Shown one piece after another: positions 46,301 through 56,471 of a stretch of DNA of 64,000 nt. A program made the position numbers and the translations under genes. Under the pieces are notes generated by a model. That model did not search any database, was not told where the DNA came from, and saw only the letters and a program-made list of their open reading frames with translations. This stretch comes from Ahaetulla prasina. Its lineage: Eukaryota > Chordata > Lepidosauria > Squamata > Colubridae. Position 1 is the first letter of the stretch, and each line of letters begins with the position of its first letter. Where the stretch lies: contig NC_080540.1 in assembly GCF_028640845.1 (NCBI RefSeq), positions 226,718,794-226,782,793 of the forward strand. Direction: 5' to 3'.

Positions 46301-46814
46301 ATGTAAGCCAATAAAATGTACAGATAGAATATAATATATGTATGAGAGTAGTTTCATTTAAATTAAAGTAATTATACTATGTGTAATATTGGTTTATTAT
46401 GAAGCATTTTAGAAAATCCTACAAACAGGATGCTAAGTATTTTATGCAATTCTTATATGGATTTTTTTGGTCGAAATATGTATGTGCTTGTAACCATACT
46501 GCATTTTTGCAAATTTCCAATTTGTATCTCATCTTGCATAAGATTATGCTATTTCTGAGTGTATATTTACATTTTCATTTTTACTTTCAAGAAAGTATTT
46601 TTCATTAATTAAAAAATGCATATTCCATCAGATGTAGAAATTAGTATACATAGATAACAGCAGAAAAGATAGGGGAACTCAAGTTATCATTTGATATTTG
46701 TACTTTTTATTATTGAAATATAGTTTATCAATAACTGAAAATTAAATATATGAACAAGTGCACATGTACAAACAGTTGCACAGAAAAAGTTTTTTTTTTA
46801 AAAAAACCTGCATT
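46301..46814. other. KDM4C intron, no recognised element
   Basis: AT-rich; nothing recognised. Confidence 0.45.
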
Positions 46815-47035
46815 GTATTATATGTGTGTCTTCAAGTTAGTTTTGACTCCTGGCTACTGTCTGGACACTTGCAGATTTGTTGACAGGATTTCTGAATTGG
46901 TTTGCCACTTCCTAGGATTGAAAGTTTGTAACTGGCCCATTATTACCCAGTTGGTTTTATGCATAAAGCAAAACTAGAATTCCTAGTCTTCTGGTTTCTA
47001 GCCTGATGCCTTTAAGAGTTCTCCACTGTATTCTA
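46815..47035 (-). mobile_element. tRNA-derived SINE, antisense
   Basis: On the minus strand the head reads CTTAAAGGCATCAGGCTAGA, then GGAATTCTAGTTTTGC, which resembles the B box of a tRNA-type promoter, then a body with CTGGGTAATAATGGGCCAGT and a tail complementary to TGTGTGTCTTCAAGTTAGTT. This is the common squamate tRNA-SINE; the plus-strand relic at 53530 has the same head. Diverged. Confidence 0.65.
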
Positions 47036-47339
47036 TTTCATTTACTATCTAGATGACAAAGGGGTGAAATGCCATTGGTATGCTAACAATCTTTCTCTTT
47101 CATCCCCTATAAGAATCAGATAAAGATATATAGAAGCAGAATCAGGAATACCCTGAAGCAACAATTGTGTGAGAGTTAATGAACTGGAGTTTAAGTCCAA
47201 CAAAATAGAAATGCTATGAATGATTTCAGAAAAAAACCAGAATGTTATTTCTAGCACTACTTCACTGACTACTTCATCTCCTAACAGTAATTCATGTTCT
47301 TATAACTTCCTAGTTTATATTTATTTTATTTATATTATT
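47036..47339. other. KDM4C intron, no recognised element
   Basis: AT-rich sequence between the SINE and CR1; nothing recognised. Confidence 0.45.
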
Positions 47340-48858
47340 TATTTATTTTGTCAGGTATCATACAAAAAAGATTATATAGTATATAAACACATATATGAGT
47401 AAATACAAGGAGGTATAACCATATATATATATATATAGGAAGAAGAAAAGAAAAAAAACAATAGGACAGGAACGGTAGGCATGTTTGTGCGCTTATGCAC
47501 GCCCCTTATGGTCCTCTTAGGAATGGGGTGAGGTCAATAGTAGAAAGTTTTTGGTTAAAGCTTTTAGGATTATGGGGAGAGACCACAGAGTCAGGTAAAG
47601 TATTCCAAGCACTGATGATTCTGTTACAGAAGTCATATTTTCTGCAATCTAGATTAAAGCGATTGACATTAAGTTTAAATCTATTAGTTGCTCTATTATT
47701 ATTGCAATTAAAGCTGAAGTAGTCTTTAACAGGAAGGACATTACAATAGATGATTCTGTGAGTTAAACTTAGGTCTTGTCGAAGGCGACGGACTTCCAAG
47801 TTTTCTAAGCCTAGGATTTCAAGTCCGGTGGGATAGGGTATTTTATTGTTTTCAGAGGAATGGAGAACTCTTCTTGTAAAATATTTCTGGACATGTTCAA
47901 TTGTATTGATGTCAGAGATGTGGTGAGGGTTCCAAACAGGCGCGCTGTATTCTAGAATTGGTCTAGCAAATGTTTTATATGCTCTGGTTAGTAGTGTGGT
48001 GTTTTTGGAAAAGAAGCTGCGCAAAATTAGGTTTACAACTCTTAGAGCTTTTTTTGCTATGTAGTTGCAGTGGGCTTTGGCACTTAGATCATTTGACATG
48101 AAAACTCCAAGGTCTTTAACGGGATGGGGGTCGTCTGTAAGGTAATGTCCATCTAGCATATACTTAGTGTTTGGATTCTTTTTTCCTATATGTAAGACTG
48201 AGCATTTGCTGGTTGAAATTTGGAGCTGCCAATTTTTAGAGCAAGCAGTTAGATGATCAAGGTCGTTTTGAATGATAGAAGTATTGTCTGTGGTGTTAAA
48301 TAGTTTGACATCATCAGCAAAGAGAACACAGTTACTTGAGATATGGTCACAAAGATCATTAATGTATAGTATAAAGAGTGTTGGCCCAAGGACGCTGCCT
48401 TGAGGAACGCCACTCTTGACAGGAACAGGATTTGATAAAGCATTGCCAATTTTGACCACTTGTTGTCTGTTAGACAGAAAAGCAGATATCCATTTGTGAA
48501 GGGGTCCTGAGATGCCATAGGATATTAGTTTTAGGAGAAGTTTATCGTGTACTACTGAGTCAAAAGCTTTGCAGAAGTCTATGTAGATTGCATCTACTGA
48601 TTTGCCTTGATCAAGATTTGTAGTCCATATGTTTTTACAGTGGAGAAGTTGTAAGTTACATGATAATTTTTTCCTGAAACCAAATTGTTTATTGGAGAGT
48701 AGGTTGTTAGTTTCTAAGTGTGAGGTAATGGATTGGTTGATGATTGATTCCATGACTTTGCAGGTGACGCAGCAAAGAGAGATCGGTCTGTAATTTTCGA
48801 CTAAGCTGGGGTCTCCTTTTTTGAAGATAGGGATGACTGTGGCTAGTGACCATATAGT
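47340..48858 (-). mobile_element. CR1-like LINE, 5'-truncated
   Basis: About 1.5 kb. The 3' end on the minus strand is TGACAAAATAAATAAATAAT (at 47330-47354). A short AT dinucleotide run (47423-47440) has grown within the 3' untranslated region. The 5' end is cut inside the reverse transcriptase at WSLATVIPIFKKG. The rest is one open frame, so this is probably the youngest LINE here. It runs in the sense direction of KDM4C. Confidence 0.85.
47506..48858 (-). CDS. CR1-like reverse transcriptase, partial but uninterrupted
   Basis: The open frame runs to 48945, but the first 29 codons come from flanking intron; family sequence starts at WSLATVIPIFKKGDPSLVEN. Motifs: YRPISLCCVTCKVMESIINQ, FGFRKKLSCNLQLLHC, AIYIDFCKAFDSVVHDKLLL with the first catalytic Asp, KSGVPQGSVLGPTLFILYIN, and the active site FADD at 48310-48321. 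The thumb and C-terminal domains run to TIDLTPFLRGP. The endonuclease that should precede is missing through 5' truncation, so the protein could not retrotranspose alone. About 450 codons without a stop imply recent insertion. Confidence 0.82.
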   Translation of the reverse strand, partial: TIWSLATVIPIFKKGDPSLVENYRPISLCCVTCKVMESIINQSITSHLETNNLLSNKQFGFRKKLSCNLQLLHCKNIWTTNLDQGKSVDAIYIDFCKAFDSVVHDKLLLKLISYGISGPLHKWISAFLSNRQQVVKIGNALSNPVPVKSGVPQGSVLGPTLFILYINDLCDHISSNCVLFADDVKLFNTTDNTSIIQNDLDHLTACSKNWQLQISTSKCSVLHIGKKNPNTKYMLDGHYLTDDPHPVKDLGVFMSNDLSAKAHCNYIAKKALRVVNLILRSFFSKNTTLLTRAYKTFARPILEYSAPVWNPHHISDINTIEHVQKYFTRRVLHSSENNKIPYPTGLEILGLENLEVRRLRQDLSLTHRIIYCNVLPVKDYFSFNCNNNRATNRFKLNVNRFNLDCRKYDFCNRIISAWNTLPDSVVSPHNPKSFNQKLSTIDLTPFLRGP

Positions 48859-49204
48859 TGAAATAGTTGAAATATTATAAAGCATTCCATACCAGTCTGT
48901 CCTTGGAGATGCTGGGAAATTGCAGCTTATGTAAAACTTAAACAAAAGAAATTGAATTAGTTGATTGTAAGAGACTAAATAGACTAAATCTTTCAGCCCA
49001 ATTCCAGATGTAAATTAAAATGCTAAAAGGCTTATGACATACTTATCTAAAAGGAGCTTCTCATCTTGGACTGCCATTTCCTGTTTTGAAATTAGAAAAA
49101 CCCCTGTTGTTAAAGCTTGCTGGAAGTTAGACTGGCAATAATATTATTTTCTAATACATTTTGTCCCTTCTACCTTTTAAATCAATTAATGGTAAATATT
49201 TCTC
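48859..49204. other. KDM4C intron, no recognised element
   Basis: Nothing recognised. Confidence 0.4.
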
Positions 49205-49715
49205 CTGTCCAATCATATCCATCTCTAGGGGGATGATGTTCATCTCCATTTCTTAGCTGAGGGAGCCACGTTGTCTGAAGATATTTTCAGGGTCATGTGA
49301 CCAGCATAACTATATGGCAAGGCACACAGAACGCTGTTAACTTCCAACTGAAGTGCTATCTATTTGTCTACTCGCATTTGCATGCTTTCAAACTATTAGG
49401 TGAGCAGGAACTAGGACCTCTATGGAGCAACTGGTGGGTTGCTACCGATTCACCCCAGATCAGGCAAACCAGTAGTGGCAGCAGTGGGAGGCTCCGGCCA
49501 CCCTACCAGATGCTTCTGCGCATGCGCAGAAGCTTCTGTGGATGTGCAGAAGTGGCACATGCACACACCCACAAGCAAACCAGTAGCAACAGGTTTTGAA
49601 ACCCGCCCCTGAATGGGACCTCACTCTGTCACATGGTACCCGGGTCTTAAACCCAGGCTGACAGCTTTTCAGCTGATAAGTTCAGCATCTTTAACTGCTG
49701 AGTCACTGTGGCCTA
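49205..49715 (-). mobile_element. tRNA-derived SINE, antisense, interrupted by a hAT MITE
   Basis: The tail half (49205-49430) reads CATCTCCATTTCTTAGCTGA, GGTCATGTGACCAGCATAAC and CTACTCGCATTTGCATGCTT. The head half (49616-49715) reads on the minus strand GCCACAGTGACTCAGCAGTT, AAAGATGCTGAACTTATCAG and GGGTTTAAGACCCGGG, a tRNA-like promoter region. The two halves belong to one squamate SINE family; the MITE between them lies at 49431-49615. Confidence 0.7.
49431..49615. mobile_element. hAT MITE within the SINE
   Basis: Starts CTGGTGGGTTGCTACCGATT and ends GGTTTTGAAACCCGCCCCTG. It shares the internal pattern of 60272-60468: CCAGATCAGGCAAACC, then a palindromic GCGCATGCGCAGAAGCTTCTG region. About 185 bp, no coding capacity. 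Confidence 0.75.
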
Positions 49716-49741
49716 TTTAAACCAATTATAGGAGACAGTCT

Positions 49742-50220
49742 TACAGGTAGTCTTCAAGTTACAACATTTTATTCAGCAACCATTCAAGGTTACAACAGTG
49801 CTGAATGATGAAATTTACACTGTTTTCAAAGTTCTGACCATTGTAGTAATCCCACAGTCATGTAAACAAAATTTGAATGCTTGGCAACCAGCTTGCAGTT
49901 AGTACTGGTTGCAACCTCCTGTGATCACATAATTTGCAGCGTTTTGTGCTACCTTCCCACAAGCAAAGTCAATAAAAGAGCCAAAAGGGAAGGCTGCAAG
50001 TTGCTCAGGAGAAAGGCCCACACCTGGCCTTTCATTGCTCACTTGCACCACACCCTCCTTCTCCCCTTCACTCATGTAGACTCCATGCCCTCCTTCCTTG
50101 GTCTTGCTGCACTTGCATGCATGCATCCCACACCCTCTTTCCATAGCCTTCCAGTGTCCACACGCTTAGCAACGGCAATTCTGGTCCAAATTACAGTTAT
50201 TATTCAAGGACTACCTGCAC
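49742..50220. mobile_element. MITE with TACAGGTAGTC ends
   Basis: Left end TACAGGTAGTCTTCAAGTTA; the right end on the other strand reads TGCAGGTAGTCCTTGAATAA, so the ends are inverted repeats. Subterminal GCAACCATTCAAGGTTACAA is shared with the elements at 10002 and 50885. About 480 bp with a family-specific insert in the middle (about 50000-50150). Confidence 0.8.
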
Positions 50221-50344
50221 TATAAAAAAGCAGTGCACTGAAGACGACATTGGATACTGTCAGATGACAAGCCTTTCCAGTATTGTCCAGAGAAGAATAA
50301 AAGAACTGTCCCAATAGTAGCAGTTCACTACATTACTGTACTAT

Positions 50345-50500
50345 AATAATAATAACAACAGAGTTGGAAGGGACCTTGGAGGCCTTCTAGTCCAACCCCC
50401 TGCCCAGGTAGGAAACCCTACACCATCTCAGACAGATGGTTATCCAAGATTTTTTTAAAAATTTCCAGTGTTGGAGCATTCTAATTGTGGAGGAAGATGA
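50345..50500 (-). mobile_element. CR1 LINE 3' end, antisense
   Basis: ACAGAGTTGGAAGGGACCTT, GGAGGCCTTCTAGTCCAACC, CCCTGCCCAGGTAGGAAACC and GATGGTTATCCAAGATTTTT are the classic reverse-complement CR1 3' region known from birds and reptiles. It is well preserved over about 130 bp and then fades. Confidence 0.9.
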
Positions 50501-50884
50501 TTCTTTCTCTACCAATCCTATAGCCCTGTACAGTGGATGCCCATTTGGCATGGTAAGTATGTTTACTCACATATATACGTCAATATACTTTGATAAACAA
50601 ATTGACCAAGCTCTGAGACAGTATGTACTATCAATACCAACTCACTTGCTCTAGGCCTAGAAAAAACCCTGGTAGAACTAAAGCAGGGAGTATGGGACTT
50701 AAGACATTCAAGCCGACAGTGCCAAAATTTCATATCTCTCCTAGAGAAAAATTGTTCTTTCCACCTAGACACTCCCAGTTCTGAATGCTCCACACAGAAG
50801 GGTTTACTCTCTAACCTGAACAGATGTTCTTCCTACTAGGGTGATAACTGATCAACAGGCTAATCTTTCACCTAAAGATAAATT
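50501..50884. other. KDM4C intron, no recognised element
   Basis: Nothing recognised. Confidence 0.4.
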
Positions 50885-51240
50885 GCAGGTAGTCCTCGAC
50901 TTACAACCACAATTGAGGCCAGAATTTGTGTTGCTACATGAGACGTCTGTTGAGTTTTGCCCCATTTTATGACTTTTCTTGCCACATTTGTTAAATGAAT
51001 CATTGCAGTTGTTAAATTAGAAATACAATTAAGTGAATCTGGCTTCCTCATTAAACTTTTGCTTGTCAGAAGGTCTCAAAAGATTATCATGTTATCTGGG
51101 ACACTGCAACTATCATAAATATGAACCAATCGTCAATCATTTGAATTTTGATCATGTGACTATGGGGATGCTGCAACTGTGAAAAAGTTACACTTTTTTG
51201 TAACTTTGAACGGTCACTAAATGAACTGTTGTAAGTCTGT
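50885..51240. mobile_element. MITE with GCAGGTAGTCC ends
   Basis: Begins GCAGGTAGTCCTCGACTTAC and ends near GAACTGTTGTAAGTC, its near-complement. Interior landmarks such as TTTTGCCCCATTTTATGACT, TTAAATGAATCATTGCAGTT and ATGGGGATGCTGCAACTGTG also occur in the split copy at 10002-18216, showing the same family. The last few bases of the right end are lost. Confidence 0.8.
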
Positions 51241-51385
51241 TCTGTTTGGTCCCTTAATGAAACATTAACTTTATTAGATGTCTTTATTTTATATATGCAT
51301 AAAACAAAACATTTGTATTATAGGACCAGGCCTGGGGGTCATAAAACAAAGATTCAACTACAGGGCTCCATTGTTGAGAGACCTA

Positions 51386-52786
51386 CCGTATTTTTCGGTG
51401 TATAAGATGCACCTTTTTACCCCCAAAAAGAGGGTGAAAAACTGGGTGCGTCTTATACGCCGAATTTAGCCCCACCCACCTGCCACCCCACCCTTCGGAG
51501 GTTGTCGGCCTAAAATCCCCGCTGCTGCGTTTTCCTGAGGACACGCAGCTATGCGAATTGCATCAGGGAGGAAAATGTGATGCATGGAGACGATGCTCTT
51601 GCGAAAGCAGGCACTTCTGCAGGGAGGCAACGCTCTTTCTCCTCCCTGATTTCCGAAGCAATTCGTAAAGCCACGTGCCCTCCTCCTCCTCCTTTTTTGC
51701 AGTTGGCTTCTGCTCCTGGCCCGGGAGGCGGATCTGGCTAGGAGGAAAGAGAAAGTTAGACTATGCATGCTTTGCTAATTGCTACGGGCAATCAGGGAGG
51801 AAAAAGAGCATTGCCTCTATACATGGCATTTTCTGGCGTTTTTTCCCTCAAGTCTCCAAAGCAATTTGCAAAAAAGGAGGAGGGGGGCGCATGGCTCTGC
51901 AAATTGCTTCGGGGAATTGAGGAGGAAAACGCCGGAAATGCAATTCATGGAGGCAATGTTCTTTTTCCTCCCCGATTGCCCGAAGAAATTCACAAAGCCG
52001 CACACCTTCTTCCTCCTTTTCTGCAAATTCCTTCAGAGAATTGAAGAAAAAAACGCCAGAAAATGCCATGCATGGAGCAATTCGTGAAGCTGAGTGCCCT
52101 CCTCCTCCTTTTCTGCAGTCTCACTTTTTCTTTCCTCCTAGCCAGATCCGCCTCCCAGGCCAGGAGCAGAAGCCGACTGCAGAAAAGGAGGATCAATTCT
52201 CTGAAGCAATTTGCAGAAAAGGAGGATGAGGGCATGTGGCTTTGTGAATTGCTTCAGGCAATCGGGGAGGAAAAAGAGCACTGCCTCCAGGCATCGTGTT
52301 TTCCTCCCCGATGCAATTCGCACATCCTCATGAAAATGGACTTGAATCTTCAAGGAACTGGTGGCTTGCTGGGCACTGCGCAGGAGGTGTAGGGCAAGGC
52401 GCTGCCACCCGAAAACTCTTGCTGTGATCTCTGCTGCCTGGAACTGCCCGAAAACGCCATGCTCTTTCTTTGCCTCTGTATACCCCATTTTTGGAACTGA
52501 GGAGGCAGCGGAGATCTCCAAGGGGTGGAGATTGCAGCAACAGTGTTTTTGGGTGGCAGCGTCTTGCCTTTTGCCCCCTGCACAGTGCCTGCTTTGCCAA
52601 GCGAGTCCCAATCTCTGCGCTTCCCCAGGCCGCTCTCGTTATCAAAATCCGAATGGGAGTGAGGACGCCGCTGATCCTGATGCTAGTAGGCAGAGGCAGA
52701 ATTATTTTTTTCTTGTTTCCCCACCCCCACCCCAAAATTAAGGTGCGTCTTATACTCCAATGCGTCTTATACATCGAAAAATATGG
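51386..52786. mobile_element. TA-flanked non-autonomous DNA transposon, copy B
   Basis: The left end is CCGTATTTTTCGGTGTATAA; the right end on the other strand is CCATATTTTTCGATGTATAA. TA flanks it (51384-51385 and 52787-52788). It is 1401 bp long. The centre is a GC-rich mosaic of short direct and inverted repeats (GGAGGAAAAAGAGCATTGCC-like units, GAAGCAATTTGCAAAAAAGG-like units), which creates many spurious open frames on both strands. No transposase recognised. Same ends as 35988-37183 but a different core. Confidence 0.8.
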
Positions 52787-52894
52787 TATTTCTTATCCTT
52801 CACTTTAATTTTATTTGGGTTTCTTTTAAGGTATTTGTTATACTACATATTTATTATTACATATATTTGTTTTTGCTGTTTTTAGATACTTTTT

Positions 52895-52980
52895 TATGTA
52901 TTCTGTGCACTGCCCACAGTCACCTTGATGTGATGGGCAGTTATATAAATTTGATTAATTAATTAATTAATGTATCATAT
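52895..52980 (+). mobile_element. Retroposon 3' tail relic
   Basis: CTGCCCACAGTCACCTTGAT, GATGGGCAGTTATATAAATT and TGATTAATTAATTAATTAA. Same type of 3' tail as at 29625-29690. No body can be recognised upstream. Confidence 0.5.
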
Positions 52981-53525
52981 ATATTACTTATGCATGTATT
53001 AATGATGCGCTGTATTTTTAAATTGGATTGTAATTAAAATGAATAAATAGACATGGCTGAAACTACAGAATTTTCAGTAGATTGGTCCATCTTCTTTCTA
53101 TGACTGGATCAGGAACCTAACTAATTAGTATCACTTACCAACTATCCTGAGTTCATATCTTACAGACTATGATTTACTATATATACATTGTTGAAAAAGA
53201 AAGATACGAAAGGAGGGAAATCGCAGTGACTGAACCTACATCACAAATTCATGATTCCAAGGATCAAAACAGTCCTGAAAGCATTTGGTAAACATCAAGA
53301 GGAAAACAAACAATAATGACAGTAGTATGGGTATGTATTACAGACCATTCAACCACAGAGAAGACAGATGAAATCTTCACAAGATCAAAAGAGATAGGAG
53401 AAAAAGCTGAACAATTTCTATGAAAATACAAAATTGTAACTGGGTGAAAACAGATAAACAAGAAGCTTTCAGCACAGTTAATCAAAATCAAAATGATAAA
53501 ATAATTTGGGATGAAATTATAGAGA
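52981..53525. other. KDM4C intron, no recognised element
   Basis: Nothing recognised. Confidence 0.4.
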
Positions 53526-53529
53526 GAGA

Positions 53530-53660
53530 GGCTTTGGTTTCGTGGTTAAGGCACCAGGCTAGAAGCCATGAGGCTGTGAATTCTTGCCCCCTTTAGGTAA
53601 GAAAGCCAGCTGGACTAAGTTTGTAGGTGTGATGGAAGCATGGATGATTTGCAAAGACAG
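53530..53660 (+). mobile_element. tRNA-derived SINE fragment
   Basis: GGTTAAGGCACCAGGCTAGA, then GAGGCTGTGAATTCTTGCCC (B-box-like) and AAGAAAGCCAGCTGGACTAA. Same family as 46815-47035 in opposite orientation. Not a tRNA gene: no cloverleaf and no 3' acceptor stem. Confidence 0.65.
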
Positions 53661-54059
53661 GATGGTATAGATTGGTATTATGAATGATTTGCGTAATTAG
53701 ATTTTGTTATGATTTCTTATCTTTTTCTCATGCCTCAATACCTTTGACTTACTATTTCTTACTCCTTTTCTGCATTTTGCGTAACATTATTTCGCTTCTA
53801 TTTTCCTTTCTCTATTATCTTTATTCATGCAGTATATTTTTTTTAAATGATATTTGAAAGTTAAGAAAAAATTTTCCTCACAAATCTGAGACTTCAGTTG
53901 AATTACAAATTGCTGACAAGATGTTTCCATATCTGCCTTTAGCCACAGACTTAACATTGCAGCTCTTCATATTTTTTAATCTTCCAAAACTAAGAAACAT
54001 TGTGCACCCTCTCTCTCTTCCCCTCCCCACCCCCACACTCATAAAAAGAGTTAGCTTAC
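53661..54059. other. KDM4C intron, no recognised element
   Basis: Sequence immediately after the donor of exon 54060-54253; T-rich and C-rich stretches, nothing recognised. Confidence 0.45.
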
Positions 54060-54253
54060 CAGGATTTTGGTTCGCCAAAGTGGAGATAATTAATACTATA
54101 AAGATCCATATCTTCAGTGTGCCATGCAAAAGTTGTTTTCCACATTCCAAAATACAAATATGGAGTGTTGACTCCCTCAATTGAGATTCCACAATCTTCT
54201 TCTACAATATCCAATATGGTATTGAGATGAGCGATATTCCATTCATTTACATC
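54060..54253 (-). CDS. KDM4C: KDM4C exon: JmjC core with Fe(II) ligands His190 and Glu192
   Basis: This 194-nt exon reads 64 codons plus TG of a split Trp codon, [11 protein letters not shown] through FGEPKS. It holds the heart of the JmjC active site. [10 protein letters not shown] contains the iron ligands His and Glu (190 and 192 by KDM4C numbering). [11 protein letters not shown] supplies the Asn and Lys that bind 2-oxoglutarate (Asn200 and Lys208, equal to Asn198 and Lys206 in KDM4A). All catalytic residues are intact, so the exon looks fully functional. The acceptor ends TTTTCAG and the donor is GTAAGC. The Trp codon is completed by the first base of the 50-nt exon at 40527-40576, 13.5 kb away. 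Confidence 0.97.
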
Positions 54254-55550
54254 CTGAAAAGCAGATATGAACAATAAATCAAATATAAAACAAGCACAAA
54301 ATAATAATACTCATGTATCATTTTGGAGATCTACTCTCCCTTTGGAAAAAGGTAGGTGTATCTAAATTGTCCACTGCAAGAAAGCAAAATCATTCTGTCA
54401 TTTCTATTAAAAGACAAGTCAACAATTCTGTCTGAAATCTTTCCATTTTAGCTTTTCATTATAAGCATTTTCTTTGAATAATTAATATATTGTTTTTCTG
54501 ACCTTTTTCTTTTCTGTGTTACTACTGACATTGTAAACCAGCACATCGGAACTTGTTAATATTTTAGTATTCATATGTAAACCAATCTAGAATTATTTTT
54601 GATTGCAGAATGCTTAAAAATGCTTTTAATAAAAACAATGTACCTATATATAATTCCAAAGTTATATCACTTGTTACTTAAGGAAGGCCTCATTTAAATT
54701 ATCTGTCATACTAGACATAGAGTAGCAATAGTTCTTATATAAATTATTGACATTCCTTTTATGGCCAAAATACTCATATTTTCTACAAACAATTGCTAAT
54801 CTATAACTACCTAGTAATGAGTATTGCACAGGATTAGCTGCACAGTTATAGCATAATCAAGTGTAGTGGACATTGTATACTATTGCAATTATAGGGAAGT
54901 AATAGGAAGATAAAATATATGTGTTTTATTATTTATATTTATGATTAGGCTACATGCCACAAGCCTCTAATAAAATGCTGCCCTTGCATTATATGTAGGA
55001 GGTCACTGAGGCTGTTTAATGTTCTTTTTGAAGCCATCTCCTAAATACATGCGTAACTGCAAAAACTAGGCAAGTACGCAAGCTTTAAAACAAAAATGTT
55101 TGTATGGTGTCAATATCCATACAATTTTGTAAATGTTTATTAGAAATCAGGGGCAAAGAAAGAGCAGCAGAGATCAGTCACTCACACTGTCAATTTTTTT
55201 TCCCAATTAAAAAATATTTATATTAGACCTGCCTGGGCCTAAAGCTGAGTCTGCAGGCATTAACAACATACCGCAGCAAGGAAAAAACAAACAAACCCTG
55301 GGGCATTAATGATGCCAAAATTAAAGTTGTCATGTTTACTAAAATATGTAGTAATTGAAAGCATAATTGGAAGCAAACAATATCAGTACTGAATAAATAC
55401 ACATTTCTTCAAATATTTAGGAGCCATTTTGTAAACTTCCCTTATATGGAAGAACCAAATAAAAGATGTCCAATAATACAGTCCTATTTGCTAGCTGCAG
55501 CAATAATAACTTCAACAATAAAATTCTTTAAACCCAAGTCTTAAGGCACA
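54254..55550. other. KDM4C intron, no recognised element
   Basis: AT-rich unique sequence; nothing recognised. Confidence 0.45.
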
Positions 55551-55555
55551 CAGCC

Positions 55556-55840
55556 TTGTATGTATGTGCGTCTTCAGAAGCAATCCAGAATAAATTTGTA
55601 AGAGCTATCTTTTATGTCTCCAGTTGTATATCAAATGCTTTCTTGTGTCTGGTAGCTGGTCTTTCTTTTATACGGACACATTTGAAAATCTATTGGCTAA
55701 GGTACTGGTTAACATTAAACCGTATGGAAGACTCTCTTGAAGCTCTGCTTCACTGGCAAGGTTGTTTTACATTAGAGGAACAGCACAACCAAGTTGAAAA
55801 AATCATAAAGACTCTTATGATAAATCAAACCACTGACTGA
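55556..55840 (+). pseudogene. Possible non-LTR reverse-transcriptase C-terminal fragment
   Basis: The 94-codon frame contains EAIQNKFVRAIFYVSSCISN, then LCLVAGLSFIRTHLKIYWLR and a later QVEKIIKTL. A pattern of QNKFxRxxxxVxxxxxNAxLxxEAG followed by a conserved YWLxLN is familiar from the distal part of some retrotransposon ORF2 proteins in squamates. There is no catalytic motif and no flanking repeat boundary. It could be a chance frame; confidence is low. Confidence 0.35.
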
Positions 55841-55910
55841 TCTATTCAGTTCTACTGAACCCAATTAGAGATGTCACAGATTGAAATGATTTTTTTTTGG
55901 CATAGAATGT

Positions 55911-56471
55911 ATGATTGTTGTGGTCCATCAGCAGCCTACGGAGCTGGCAACGGAGTTGGACAGCGATGAGGCTGAGGTGAGGCCAGGGCCATCAGGAAGT
56001 GAGGTGCAGATTCCAGAGCCTCCAGAGACTGATAGTAGTGAGGCAGAGGAGCAGGAGGAGCCTATTCCTAATGCATGCATGAGAAGAGCTGCCAGAAGGC
56101 AAGAGCAGCTCAAGCAGAGATGACAACTCGAGAGTAGGGCCAAGAGATGATTGGCCCCTCCCATAAGGCTTAAAACAGACCAGCACCAGCATTTGAGCTT
56201 TGCCGGAAAACAACACTGTACCTGTGTTTTCTGCTTTGTCTACGTCTTTGTTTTTGTGGCTTATGGACGTTTGCCAGGAAGGCCCTTTGGTAGTTTGCCT
56301 AATTGGACTAAGGTTTGTTAGATAACTGAGGAATTTGTGTTGGGAGACATTTGTTTTACTTTGAGTCTAATGACGCTGGGAATGAAATAATTCCCAGCTG
56401 TTCAAATAAAGTTTGTTTTTCCACGGACTAAGTTTATTACTACCTGCTTGGGCCTGGGTCACAACAATGAT
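55911..56471 (+). mobile_element. Solo LTR, copy B, with 5-bp target-site duplication
   Basis: The LTR is 55916-56466 (551 bp), closely similar to 38533-39098 along its whole length: TGTTGTGGTC start, CAGCAGCCTACGGAGCTGGC, GATTGGCCCCTCCCATAA, CAGCTGTTCAAATAAAG, GGTCACAACA end. ATGAT lies on both sides (55911-55915 and 56467-56471). The duplication differs from that of copy A, so the two are separate integrations. It lacks one 12-bp TCTGCTTCGTCT-type unit that is present in copy A. Confidence 0.9.

Noticed and set aside
51466..52808. Many overlapping open frames on both strands rich in Arg, Lys and Glu
   Set aside because: They lie in the repetitive, palindromic core of a TA-flanked transposon and read short repeats in several frames; no protein family is recognisable.
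46815..53660. Possible tRNA genes at SINE heads
   Set aside because: B-box-like sequences are present, but no cloverleaf can be formed and each is followed by a SINE body.
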